From NCBI RefSeq assembly GCF_013415325.1, contig NZ_JACBYE010000003.1, positions 102,483 to 166,482 of the forward strand: a stretch of 64,000 nucleotides of DNA, written 5' to 3'. The translations under genes and the position numbers were made by a program. Shown piece by piece: positions 16,991-26,676 of the stretch. The DNA comes from Sanguibacter inulinus (GTDB lineage Bacteria > Actinomycetota > Actinomycetes > Actinomycetales > Cellulomonadaceae). Numbering within the stretch: the stretch's first letter is position 1; each line of letters begins with the position of its first letter. Below the pieces are notes generated by a model. The model saw only the letters and a program-made list of their open reading frames with translations, had not been told where the DNA came from and ran no database searches.

Positions 16991-19093
16991 ATGCCTGCAC
17001 CGACGTCTTCCTCCCAGCCTTCCCTGCCGTCACAGCCGACCGGTGCGCTCGTCTCGAGCGTCCCGCGGACTCCCGAGGCGATCCTCGAGGCCCTCGACCC
17101 GGACCAGCGAGCCGTCGCCGAGGCGCTCACAGGTCCGGTCTGCGTCCTCGCGGGCGCGGGGACCGGCAAGACGCGCGCCATCACGCACCGGATCGCCTAC
17201 GGCGTCCGGACAGGCATGTACAAGCCGACGACGGTCCTCGCCGTGACCTTCACAGCGCGCGCCGCGGGCGAGATGCGGACCCGGCTGCGCGACCTCGGCG
17301 TGAGCGGGGTCCAGGCCCGGACCTTCCACGCCGCCGCGCTGCGCCAGCTGAGCTTCTTCTGGCCGCAGGTCGTCGGCGGCCCACCGCCCCGCATCCTCGA
17401 GCACAAGGCCCCCGCGGTCGGCGAGGCCGCCCGCAGGCTCAGCCTCAGCGTCGACCGCGTCGCCGTGCGCGACCTCTCCTCCGAGGTGGAGTGGGCCAAG
17501 GTCTCGCTCGTCACGGCGGAAGACTACGAGCGCGCCTGCGTCGCAAAGGGGCGACCTGCTCCCGCCGGCTTCGACCACCGCACAGTCGCCCGCCTCATCA
17601 CCGCCTACGAAGAGGTCAAGACGGAGCGGTCGGTCATCGACTTCGAAGACGTCCTGCTCATGCTGGGGGACATGCTCGCCTCGAACCACACCATCGCCGA
17701 GACGGTCCGCAGCCAGTACAGGCACTTCGTGGTCGACGAGTACCAGGACGTCTCCCCGCTCCAGCAGTTCGTCCTCGACCAGTGGCTCGGCGGGCGTGAA
17801 GAGCTCTGCGTCGTCGGTGACCCGAGCCAGACCATCTACTCCTTCACGGGTGCGACGCCCCACCACCTGCTGAGCTTCAAGAAGACCCACCCCGACGCCC
17901 AGGTCGTCCGGCTGGTCCGCGACTACAGGTCCACGCCCCAGGTCGTCGGCCTCGCGAACAAGCTGCTCGCCACCAAGGGCGTGCGCCGCTCGGGCAGCCA
18001 CCCGGCGCTCGAGCTCGTCGCGCAGCGCCCCTCGGGCCCGCCTGTCGCGTACACGACCTACGACGACGACGAGGCCGAGGCCAAGGGCATCGCGACCAAG
18101 GTGGGACGGCTCATCGCCGCCGGGACCGCTCCCTCGGAGATCGCCGTCCTGTACCGCACCAACGCCCAGTCCGAAGGCTTCGAGGCCGCGCTCGCCGACG
18201 CTGGGATCGCCTACCTGGTCAGGGGAGGGGAGAGGTTCTTCGTCCGCCGCGAGGTGCGCGACGCGATCGTCCTGCTCCGAGGTGCCGCGCGCTCCGCCGA
18301 GCCTGACATCCCGATGCCGACGACGGTCCGGGACGTCCTCACCTCGGCGGGCTGGTCGGCCGTGCCGCCCGCGACCCGCGGCGCCGCCCGTGAGCGGTGG
18401 GAGTCCATGCAGGCCCTCGTGGGGCTCGCGGACGACCTCTGGGACAAGCGTCGAGCCTCGCTGCCCGACCTCATCCAGGACCTCGAAGAGCGCGCATCGG
18501 CTCAGCACGCACCGACTGTCGAGGGTGTCACCCTCGCCTCGCTGCACGCGGCCAAGGGACTCGAGTGGGACGCGGTGTTCCTCGCTGGGATGAGCGAGGG
18601 GCTCATGCCCATCTCGCTCGCGGAGACCGACGAGGCCGTCGCCGAAGAGCGGCGCCTGCTCTACGTCGGCATCACCCGTGCCAGGGAGCACCTCGACCTC
18701 TCCTTCGCCCGGGCTCGCAACCCCGGAGGACGCGCCGGACGGCGTCGCACACGGTTCCTCGACGGGCTGTGGCCGAGCGACAACCCGGCAGCCGGGATCC
18801 GGCGCGCGCCCCGAGACGTCGGCGGCCGGACGGCGGTCGTCGTCACGGGGGAGTACGACGCCGAGCTCTACGAGGCGCTCAAGGACTGGCGGACCGCCCG
18901 CGCCGAGGCGATCGACAGGCCGAAGTTCGTCGTGTTCTCGGACTCGATCCTGCGCGCCATGGCCGAGCTCGCACCGACCTCGAACGCTGACCTGGTGCGG
19001 ATCGACGGGGTCGGCCCGGGCAAGGTCGAGACCTACGGGGCAGAGGTCCTCGGGGTGGTCCGAGCACATGTCGAAAAGAAACTCGGTAATTAA
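16991..19093 (+). CDS. uvrD2: UvrD2-type ATP-dependent DNA helicase
   Basis: 700-aa superfamily 1A helicase. Walker A is GAGTGKTR at 54-61, motif II FVVDEYQDVSPLQQ, motif III GDPSQTIYSF, and motif V LHAAKGLEWDAVFL. The last 80 residues form an HRDC domain (FSDSILRAMAEL, then IDGVGPGKVETYG). Mycobacterial UvrD2 has a four-cysteine motif between helicase and HRDC domains that matters for unwinding; here there is no cysteine at all after motif V. ATG at 16991 starts MPAPTSSS. The stop codon overlaps the AT-rich element of the whiB7 promoter. Confidence 0.92.
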   Translation: MPAPTSSSQPSLPSQPTGALVSSVPRTPEAILEALDPDQRAVAEALTGPVCVLAGAGTGKTRAITHRIAYGVRTGMYKPTTVLAVTFTARAAGEMRTRLRDLGVSGVQARTFHAAALRQLSFFWPQVVGGPPPRILEHKAPAVGEAARRLSLSVDRVAVRDLSSEVEWAKVSLVTAEDYERACVAKGRPAPAGFDHRTVARLITAYEEVKTERSVIDFEDVLLMLGDMLASNHTIAETVRSQYRHFVVDEYQDVSPLQQFVLDQWLGGREELCVVGDPSQTIYSFTGATPHHLLSFKKTHPDAQVVRLVRDYRSTPQVVGLANKLLATKGVRRSGSHPALELVAQRPSGPPVAYTTYDDDEAEAKGIATKVGRLIAAGTAPSEIAVLYRTNAQSEGFEAALADAGIAYLVRGGERFFVRREVRDAIVLLRGAARSAEPDIPMPTTVRDVLTSAGWSAVPPATRGAARERWESMQALVGLADDLWDKRRASLPDLIQDLEERASAQHAPTVEGVTLASLHAAKGLEWDAVFLAGMSEGLMPISLAETDEAVAEERRLLYVGITRAREHLDLSFARARNPGGRAGRRRTRFLDGLWPSDNPAAGIRRAPRDVGGRTAVVVTGEYDAELYEALKDWRTARAEAIDRPKFVVFSDSILRAMAELAPTSNADLVRIDGVGPGKVETYGAEVLGVVRAHVEKKLGN

Positions 19094-19124
19094 CTTGCAG
19101 GTCGAGAACCGCCAGCCCTAAGGT
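19087..19124 (+). promoter_or_regulatory. whiB7 promoter with AT-rich WhiB7 element
   Basis: taattaa (19087-19093) sits directly before a -35-like TTGCAG (19095-19100), followed after 18 bases by TAAGGT (19119-19124). Known WhiB7-dependent promoters carry a short AT-rich block just upstream of the -35, contacted by the WhiB7 AT-hook while its Fe-S domain binds the sigma factor. This layout predicts autoregulation. The start site would be near 19131, giving a leader of about 390 bases. Confidence 0.65.
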
Positions 19125-19194
19125 TCAAGAGTCCGAAGAAGGAGCGGCGACGACCGAGAGGTCTGAGCCCGAGACGAGAGGAGGTGGGTGCTAG

Positions 19195-19353
19195 ATGGAG
19201 ATCAACATCATGACCGCAACGGTCATCGGAAGCCGCGACGCTGCGAGCTACCCAGCGAAGGTCGGCTCAGCCGCGACCGCTGTCTCCACTCGTCGTCGGT
19301 TCGCCGGCATCGACCGCACCCACGTCTCCGCACCCAGGGCACACACCGTCTGA
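19195..19353 (+). CDS. whiB7 leader peptide (upstream ORF)
   Basis: 52-codon ORF starting MEINIMTATVIGS and ending RAHTV, preceded by a strong GAGAGGAGG ribosome site (19178-19186). It lies in the leader of whiB7, ends 23 bases before an intrinsic terminator, and its stop codon is inside a small hairpin (gtctga/tcagac, 19348-19366). In mycobacteria and Streptomyces a translated upstream ORF makes whiB7 respond to ribosome-targeting drugs. The same role is inferred: stalled translation of this ORF should prevent terminator formation. Confidence 0.75.
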   Translation: MEINIMTATVIGSRDAASYPAKVGSAATAVSTRRRFAGIDRTHVSAPRAHTV

Positions 19354-19375
19354 CGACTGTTCAGACGAGCCGTCC

Positions 19376-19413
19376 AGGCCGCGGAGTCCTCAGGGATCCG
19401 CGGCCTTCTTCGT
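19376..19413 (+). terminator. intrinsic terminator in the whiB7 leader (attenuator)
   Basis: A perfect 10-base GC-rich stem (aggccgcgga/tccgcggcct) with an 11-base loop is followed by ttcttcgt. It is located between the leader ORF and whiB7, so it would stop basal transcription before the coding region. It is one of the few hairpins in the window with a T-rich tail. Confidence 0.75.
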
Positions 19414-19519
19414 ACCACCAGCCTGTCTCCGCGTCTGCGGGGGTCGGCTCGTCGTACTCAGGCTCCGCGCATCCCTCACAGCCAGACCATGTGAGAAAAC
19501 GGGATACAAGGAGGACACC

Positions 19520-19924
19520 GTGCGGCCTACAACGCTGCTCGACACGATGTCACAGGGCGGCTCCGGGGCTTGGGCTCGACCCAGCACCACCCAGGAGCCG
19601 ACGCACGACCAGGCGAGGGTCCGCAGGGACGCTCGACCTGCAGCAACACTCACCCAGCTCGAGGGCCAGGAGTTCGACGAGCTCGTCGCGGGCCTCGTGC
19701 CCTGCCGCAACAACGACCCCGAGCTCTGGTTCGCCGAGCAGTCGGCCCAGGTCGAGCAGGCCAAGGCCCTCTGCAAGGAGTGCCCGCTCGCGGCAGCCTG
19801 CCTCACCGGTGCGGTCGACCGCGCCGAGCCGTGGGGCGTGTGGGGTGGAGAGGTCTTCGTCGACGGCGTCGTCGTCGCGAAGAAGAGAGGGCGGGGACGC
19901 CCCCGCAAGACCGAGGTGGCATGA
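19520..19924 (+). CDS. whiB7: WhiB7 redox/antibiotic-response transcription factor
   Basis: 134-aa iron-sulphur transcription factor that activates intrinsic antibiotic-resistance genes with the primary sigma factor. The four cluster cysteines are C62, C85, C88 and C94. The WhiB turn is GVWGGEVF (106-113). The C-terminal AT-hook RGRGRPRK (123-130) is specific to the WhiB7 subclass. GTG 19520 is chosen because AAGGAGG lies five bases upstream; ATG 19547 would remove nine residues. It follows uvrD2 as in mycobacteria and is probably controlled by attenuation in its long leader. Confidence 0.93.
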   Translation: MRPTTLLDTMSQGGSGAWARPSTTQEPTHDQARVRRDARPAATLTQLEGQEFDELVAGLVPCRNNDPELWFAEQSAQVEQAKALCKECPLAAACLTGAVDRAEPWGVWGGEVFVDGVVVAKKRGRGRPRKTEVA

Positions 19925-19942
19925 CATGACGTCAGCCCCTCG

Positions 19943-20854
19943 TCAGCACCCGGGTGCCACGACACCCGTCTCGGTGCACCCGCAGCGCGGGTGCACCGAC
20001 CAGCCCCGCAGCCGGGGCATGGCATCGAGCGTCTCGACGTCGATGCTCGCCCCGGCTGTCGCGGGCCGCCGCCCGTCGAGGTAGGCCACCACCTCCGCCG
20101 CGACGAGCGCACCCGCCGTCGCCGCGACCGCAGACGACTGCGGCAGCCGTCCGCCAGGCGCGGCACCGAGCGCCGCCGGCCCTGCAGCATGCAGAGCATC
20201 GTCGTCCGCGAGATCGCCCAGGGACTCGACCTGGAGCTCGACACAGCGCACGCACGCCGTCTGACCAGGCAGCACGAAGGGCCCCACCACGGCTCCCCAC
20301 GCCGTCACCGTCACGACCAGGTGCGGGACTCCCTCAGCCACGAGCCGTGCCGTCCGCAGCACCCCGACCCCCTCCTCGACGACGAGGACGACGACGTCAG
20401 GGGAGTCGTGCTCAGCGTCGCCGACCTGCGTCCTACGCCGGGCCAGGACGACCAGGTCGCGCAGCGCGTCGTCCCAGCGCCGGCCGACGTGGTGCTCGCG
20501 CAGGCCTCCCACGCCGACGTCGGACGGCCGGACCTCCCGCGGGTCGACGAGCAGCAGCGTGCCGATGCCGCTCGCGGTCAGGACGTCGACAGCGACGGCT
20601 CCGAGACGACCTGTCCCGACGACCGCCACGACCCGCCGGGCTCGGGCTGCCACGACAGGTCCTCCCGTCGTCCCCTGGGACCGTGATCGTGCGTCGACCG
20701 CGGCGGCGTCGTCGAGCAGCGCCGACGTGACCTGGCCGGGATCGGTCGCGGCTGTCTGCGAGGCAGCGCCCACCCCTCGGCTGGGCCTGCCCGGGGTGGA
20801 GGTCCTCCGCACTGTGGTCTCCGTCCTGGGGGTGCTGTCGGCAGGGGCGTGCAC
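19943..20854 (-). CDS. ThiF/MoeB-like adenylyltransferase
   Basis: 303-aa E1-like protein. The nucleotide-binding motif VVAVVGTGRLGAVAVDVL opens the Rossmann domain, and a probable zinc site is formed by CVRC and HPRCGC. Such enzymes adenylate the C-terminus of small sulphur carriers for thiamine or molybdopterin synthesis. A divergent MoeB-like gene (moeB1) belongs to the equivalent mycobacterial neighbourhood. The typical GxGGxG is GTGRLG here and the protein is short for full MoeB, so the substrate is uncertain. The start is GTG. It is convergent with whiB7 with an 18-base gap. Confidence 0.75.
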   Translation of the reverse strand: MHAPADSTPRTETTVRRTSTPGRPSRGVGAASQTAATDPGQVTSALLDDAAAVDARSRSQGTTGGPVVAARARRVVAVVGTGRLGAVAVDVLTASGIGTLLLVDPREVRPSDVGVGGLREHHVGRRWDDALRDLVVLARRRTQVGDAEHDSPDVVVLVVEEGVGVLRTARLVAEGVPHLVVTVTAWGAVVGPFVLPGQTACVRCVELQVESLGDLADDDALHAAGPAALGAAPGGRLPQSSAVAATAGALVAAEVVAYLDGRRPATAGASIDVETLDAMPRLRGWSVHPRCGCTETGVVAPGC

Positions 20855-21032
20855 CTGGACGACGGCTGCCAGACCTGTCGCGGAGGTCCATCGTCTCGTG
20901 ACCTGGGAGCCTGCGGAGGTTCTCCACAGGAGTCGTCTCGATCGTCCGGTGGACGGAGTGAGACCGGGCGAAAGGACGCACCGCCCCGGTGAGATGCTTC
21001 GTGATCAGCCGCCGAGACGCTACGGTTCGTCT

Positions 21033-21602
21033 GTGCCCGACACCGTCGACGGAGTGCCAGTCCCCCAGGTCGAGGTCCGACGCAGCCGTCGACGCAAGAG
21101 CACGGTGAGTGCGTACCGCGACGGGGACCGGACGATCGTCTCCATCCCTGCACGGTTCTCGCGCGCCCAGGAGGCAGAGTGGGTCGCGCGGATGGTGGCG
21201 CGCCTCGCGGACAAGGAGCAGCGCCGCAGACCCTCCGACGAGGGGCTCGCGACGCGGGCGGCGGTCCTCTCCGAGAAGTACCTCGACGGCCGTGCCCGGC
21301 CATCGTCCGTGCGGTGGTCCAGCCGCCAAGGACGACGCTGGGGGTCGTGCACCCTGCCCGACAGGTCGATCCGCATCTCGACGCGGGTGCGCGGGATGCC
21401 CTCGTGGGTGCTCGACTACGTGCTGCTCCACGAGCTCGCCCACACGCTGCACGCCGGCCACGGGCCCGAGTTCTGGGCGCTGCTCGACGCCTACCCCCGG
21501 ACCGAGCGGGCCCGGGGGTTCCTCGAGGGGTTCTCCTTCGCCTGCGACACGGGGGCTGACGAGATGCCGCCCCAGGACGACGAGGACGACGACCCCGCCT
21601 GA
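21033..21602 (+). CDS. YgjP/DUF45-type metallopeptidase
   Basis: 189 aa. The zinc site HELAHTLHAGHGPEFW near residue 140 matches the YgjP/WLM-like metallopeptidase family, and the preceding RWGSCTLPDRSIRIS is the conserved family strand. The protein is cytoplasmic (no signal). The only start fitting the family length is GTG at 21033 (VPDTVDGVPVPQVEV). The acidic C-terminus (QDDEDDDPA) is lineage-specific. Substrates are unknown. Confidence 0.85.
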   Translation: MPDTVDGVPVPQVEVRRSRRRKSTVSAYRDGDRTIVSIPARFSRAQEAEWVARMVARLADKEQRRRPSDEGLATRAAVLSEKYLDGRARPSSVRWSSRQGRRWGSCTLPDRSIRISTRVRGMPSWVLDYVLLHELAHTLHAGHGPEFWALLDAYPRTERARGFLEGFSFACDTGADEMPPQDDEDDDPA

Positions 21603-21628
21603 GCCGAGCCTGCCTGAGGAGCGGAGTC

Positions 21629-23194
21629 TCAGGAGCGGGGAGCCGACCCCTGGCCGTCAGGCTCGTCACCGGACGTGTCGTCGTCGGGTGAGCCGGCGCT
21701 CGTCGGACCGTCGGTCTGGACGCTGCCCTCGTCGCTGCCAGCAGCGGAAGGCTCTCCTGCCGTGTCGTCCCCGAAGATCTCGGCGAGAGCCTTGTCGACG
21801 TCCGACTGCTCGGCGGTGACCTGCTCGCGACGGCTGAAGTAGCCGGCCGGGTCGTCGAGGTCTTCGGTCCCGGGCAGCAGGTCCGGGTGGTCCCAGACCG
21901 CGTCGCGGGCCTCGGACCCCACCTGCGCGTCGATGGTGGCCCAGAGGGTGGCGGCGTCTCGCGAGCGTCGTGGACGCAGCTCGAGCCCGACGAGGGAGGC
22001 GAAGGTCTGCTCGGCAGGTCCGCCGGCCGCGCGGCGGCGACGGATCATCTCGCGCAGCGCGACGGAGTGCGGCAGGTGGGGGAGCGCGGCACGCGCCACG
22101 ACCTCGTCGACCCAGCCCTCGACGAGGGCCAGGACGGTCTCGAGGCGCAGCAGGGTGGCCTCCTGCTCGGGGGTCGACTGCAGGCCGAACACGCCGCCGG
22201 AGAGCGCACCGCGCAGCGCCTCGGTGTCTGTCGGGTCGATCTCGCGCATGGAGGACTCGAGGGCCGACATGTCGATCGTGATGCCCTGGGCGTAGGCCTC
22301 GACGAGCCCGAGCAGGTGACCGCGCAGCCAGGAGACGTGCGTGAAGAGGCGGGCGTGCGCGACCTCGCGGAGCGCGAGGAACAGCCTGACCTCGTCTTCG
22401 GGGGCGTCGAGCCCCTCGGCGAAGGCCTTGACGTTCGAGGGGACGAGGACCGTCGCGGGCTCGCTGAGCAGCGGGACGCCGATGTCCGTCGCACCGAAGA
22501 CCTCACGGGACAGCGTCCCGGCGGCCGTGCCGACCTGCATGCCGAAGACGGCCGAGCCGATCTGGCGCATCATCTGAGCGGGGTCGAATCCGTCGGTCCC
22601 GCCGAAGAAGCTCGACAGGCCAGCCATGCCGGGGATCCCCGAGTCGGGGCCACCGAGCTCGCTGAGGTCTTCGGGCAGCTGGTCGCGCAGGACGGCGCCG
22701 AGGGCGTCGGCCACCGAGGCCGCGACGGGCTGGGCGAGCGCGCTCCAGGCGGGGAGCGTGTGCTCGACCCACTCGGACCGGCTCCACGCGAGCGACCGTC
22801 CGCCACCCGGGGGCAGCTCGGTCGCGGCGTCGAGCCAGAGCTCGGCGACAGACAGCGCCTCGGTCGCGACGCGGGTGTCCCGTGCGGACAGCGACGGGTC
22901 GCCCTCGGCGACAGCCGCCTGACGAGCGACGTCGTGCGCGACGTCCGCGTTGACAGGGCCCGTGCCTGTCGCCGTCAGCATCTGCTTGACCTGGTCGAGG
23001 ACCTGACGGAGCATCGCGGGGTCGTTCTGCAGCGCCGAGCCTGCGGCGAGCAGCTCGGGGTCGAGGCCCCGGGACTTGAGCTCGGCCATGGCCTCGTCGG
23101 CGTCCGCCCCGAACATGGACCGCAGGAGCTCTTCCCACTGGTTCGGGTCGGGCTCGCGCGGCGCACCGCTGGGGTCGAACGGGTCGCTGCTCAT
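21629..23194 (-). CDS. DUF2342 protein (annotated zinc-dependent metalloprotease family)
   Basis: 521-aa soluble protein homologous along its length to the actinobacterial DUF2342 family (mycobacterial Rv3195), often described as F420-associated or zinc-dependent metalloprotease. The signature helix is FLALREVAHARLFTHVSWLR. The position expected for HExxH reads REVAH, so protease activity is not supported by the residues. The C-terminal 50 residues are acidic and low-complexity. It is convergent with the YgjP-type gene. Confidence 0.82.
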   Translation of the reverse strand: MSSDPFDPSGAPREPDPNQWEELLRSMFGADADEAMAELKSRGLDPELLAAGSALQNDPAMLRQVLDQVKQMLTATGTGPVNADVAHDVARQAAVAEGDPSLSARDTRVATEALSVAELWLDAATELPPGGGRSLAWSRSEWVEHTLPAWSALAQPVAASVADALGAVLRDQLPEDLSELGGPDSGIPGMAGLSSFFGGTDGFDPAQMMRQIGSAVFGMQVGTAAGTLSREVFGATDIGVPLLSEPATVLVPSNVKAFAEGLDAPEDEVRLFLALREVAHARLFTHVSWLRGHLLGLVEAYAQGITIDMSALESSMREIDPTDTEALRGALSGGVFGLQSTPEQEATLLRLETVLALVEGWVDEVVARAALPHLPHSVALREMIRRRRAAGGPAEQTFASLVGLELRPRRSRDAATLWATIDAQVGSEARDAVWDHPDLLPGTEDLDDPAGYFSRREQVTAEQSDVDKALAEIFGDDTAGEPSAAGSDEGSVQTDGPTSAGSPDDDTSGDEPDGQGSAPRS

Positions 23195-23280
23195 GAGGAT
23201 CTCCTGGGGCGATGACTCGGACCGGGCTTCGTTCTGACTACGGTAACCACACAGACGTACTGCGAGAGGCCAGATTCACC

Positions 23281-24426
<1,146 letters not shown>

Positions 24427-24427
24427 A

Positions 24428-24464
24428 CCGGTGCTGCGCCAGCCCAGCACCGGCCCAGCACCGG
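24428..24464 (+). terminator. terminator with two alternative right arms
   Basis: ccggtgctg (24428) can pair with either of two identical cagcaccgg copies, at 24445 and 24456. It lies immediately after the SDR gene stop, with no T-tract. Confidence 0.5.
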
Positions 24465-24527
24465 ACGGTCGACAGGAACCGACCCGTCGCTCAGCACGCT
24501 GCCAGACTTCTCGGGGATGATGGGTCG

Positions 24528-25718
24528 GTGCGCCGCAAGAAGATGTCGACCCAGCCCCCCGCAGACCAGTCGTCCGACCAGCCCTCTGCGGCTCCGGAGG
24601 CTGGCCGGGAGAGCGCTCTCGAGCGCAACCTCCGCGAGCCGTACGCGCTGCCCGGACGCGAGCGCCCGTCGGCGCGCTCGATCACGCTCGGCATCTCGTT
24701 CATGGCGACGGTGCTGCTGCTCTCCGGCCTGGCGATCCTCCCGTCGCCGTACGCTGTGCGCTCTCCGGGGCCGACCCGCGACACCCTCGGCGAGGAGGAC
24801 GGCACGCCGCTCATCGAGATCACCGGCGCCCCGACCTACGAGTCCACGGGCGAGCTGCGCCTGACGACAGTCGGGGTCAGCGGCGGCCCGGGCTTCCCCG
24901 TGAACCTCGCCCAGGTGGTCCAGGGGTGGGTCGACCCGACGCGGGTCGTGGCACCCGTCGAGACAGTGTTCCCGAAGTCCGTCTCGCGCGAGGAGCTCGA
25001 CGCGCAGAGCTCGGCCGAGATGACCTCCTCGCAGGAGATGGCGACGTACGCGGCGCTCACCGAGCTCGGCTACGACGTGCCGGTGACGCTCTCGGCCGTC
25101 GAGACCGCAGCAGACTCCGGGGCTAGCGGTGTCGTCGAGCCGGGCGACGTGATCGCCTCTCTCGACGGGGAGCCGCTGGCATCCTCCGAGGACCTGCTCG
25201 AGCGTCTGACGACGATCGACCCCGGGACCGACGTGACGCTCGGCGTGGTCCGCGACGGGACCCCGACCGACCTCACCGTGACCACGGGGGCCGTCGAGGG
25301 ACAAGACGGCTCACGCCTGGGTGTCGTGGTGCAGAGCAGCTTCGACTTCCCCGTCGACGTGAGCATCCAGATCGAGAACATCGGCGGACCGAGCGCCGGG
25401 ACCATGTTCGCGCTCGGGATCATCGACAGGCTGACGCCCGAGGACGAGGCGAACGGTCAGGTGATCGCCGGGACCGGGACCATGGACCTCGCAGGGCAGG
25501 TGGGACCCATCGGCGGCATCCGCCAGAAGCTCGACGGCGCCGTGCGCGACGGGGCCACCTGGTTCCTCGCACCCGCAGCCAACTGCGACGAGGTCGTCGG
25601 CCACGTGCCGGAAGGTCTGCAGGTCGCGAAGGTGGCGACGCTGGCCGAGGCGCGGGCCGCGATGGTCGCGATCGGCGCGGGCGAGGGCAGCACGCTCGAC
25701 ACCTGCACAGCCGGCTGA
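24528..25718 (+). CDS. PDZ domain-containing Lon-like serine protease, membrane-anchored
   Basis: 396 aa, equivalent to mycobacterial Rv3194c. One membrane helix (about 65-80, ISFMATVLLLSGLAIL) is followed by a PDZ domain (about 195-270, EPGDVIASLDGEPL). The C-terminal Lon-type peptidase domain has the catalytic Ser in GGPSAGT (about residue 288) and Lys in IGGIRQKLDG (about 333), giving a Ser-Lys dyad outside the membrane. GTG 24528 or ATG 24543 could start translation. It probably takes part in envelope protein quality control. Confidence 0.88.
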   Translation: MRRKKMSTQPPADQSSDQPSAAPEAGRESALERNLREPYALPGRERPSARSITLGISFMATVLLLSGLAILPSPYAVRSPGPTRDTLGEEDGTPLIEITGAPTYESTGELRLTTVGVSGGPGFPVNLAQVVQGWVDPTRVVAPVETVFPKSVSREELDAQSSAEMTSSQEMATYAALTELGYDVPVTLSAVETAADSGASGVVEPGDVIASLDGEPLASSEDLLERLTTIDPGTDVTLGVVRDGTPTDLTVTTGAVEGQDGSRLGVVVQSSFDFPVDVSIQIENIGGPSAGTMFALGIIDRLTPEDEANGQVIAGTGTMDLAGQVGPIGGIRQKLDGAVRDGATWFLAPAANCDEVVGHVPEGLQVAKVATLAEARAAMVAIGAGEGSTLDTCTAG

Positions 25719-25802
25719 CACCAGTGGCAGGCCCCGAGAGGGCCGTCGGTGCTCAGGCGTCTCCCGCTGCTCGAGCCGGCAGGGTCGGCAGGACCGGCCC
25801 GC

Positions 25803-26447
25803 TCAGTCGAAGGTCGCGCGGAGCGCCTCCACGAGGCCTGGGACGAGTGCCGGTCCGCCGGCGACCTCGGCGGCCGAGTCGTTGGACCGCGAGCGCAGCG
25901 CGCACCACGACGTCCCGTCACGCAGCACGCCGACGGCCATCCGGACGTCCTGACGGTCCGGGTGCTCGGACAGGTACGCGAGCGCGGCCGACGGGTCCTC
26001 GGGGATGCCCTCCTCGGCCGTCGGCGGCAGGATGATCCGCTCGACGACGAGCGCGGCGCCTGTCACGGCCTCGGGCCAGGTGATCGACGCGAGCAGGTCG
26101 TCGAGCTCGACCGAGTCGGGCACGCCGTCCTGCTCGACCGAGGTCAGGTGCAGCGGGTTGTCCCGTGCAGCCTCGACGGTCTCGGCGGGGAGCATCTTCG
26201 CGAGCTCGGGCTCGGCCTCGAGGGCGGCCTGCGTCGAGACGAGCGCGAAGACCCGCAGCGGGGCGTCCCACCCTGTCGAGGCGACGTGGGCCTCGACGTC
26301 GACGACGGCCTCCGCGAGGAAGATCTCGGCCATCGACGGAGCCTGCTGCTGCGCGGGTGCGGCCTGCGCCGTCTGGCGGTCCGGGGTCCCGGTCGAGTCG
26401 TGGGCGTCGCCGGTCGGGCCGGTCGGCGTGGCAGGTGCGTCAGTCAT
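25803..26447 (-). CDS. PPA1309 family protein
   Basis: 214-aa soluble protein of the actinobacterial PPA1309 family, whose function is unknown. A disordered Thr/Ala/Gln-rich N-terminus of about 35 residues is followed by the conserved domain (EIFLAEAVVDVEAHVAS, LPPTAEEGIPEDP, MAVGVLRDGTSWCALRSR). ATG at 26447 precedes the conserved part. It is convergent with the PDZ protease gene and divergent from the UPF0182 gene. Confidence 0.82.
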   Translation of the reverse strand: MTDAPATPTGPTGDAHDSTGTPDRQTAQAAPAQQQAPSMAEIFLAEAVVDVEAHVASTGWDAPLRVFALVSTQAALEAEPELAKMLPAETVEAARDNPLHLTSVEQDGVPDSVELDDLLASITWPEAVTGAALVVERIILPPTAEEGIPEDPSAALAYLSEHPDRQDVRMAVGVLRDGTSWCALRSRSNDSAAEVAGGPALVPGLVEALRATFD

Positions 26448-26676
26448 GCGGACAAGTCTCGCAGACCTCGCGCCGGGACGGCAGGCAGCCGGGCGCAGCG
26501 CGTCGGGCGGGTGCGCCGCCAGCGCCCCGAGCCGTCGTGCCGGTCGGGAAGCCCGCCGGAGCAGGCGATACCCCCATGAACTGTGGGAACCTTGAGGAGA
26601 CCGCACGCGTTCACTGTGTGAGTGCTCCCTCGGGGTGCTCGTGCACGAGTGTCACCAACAGCGAGGATCCCACGCC

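Noticed and set aside
21612..21632. Terminator between the YgjP-type and DUF2342 genes
   Set aside because: The stem is only five to six bases with a nine-base loop and no T-tract, not better than chance in this composition.
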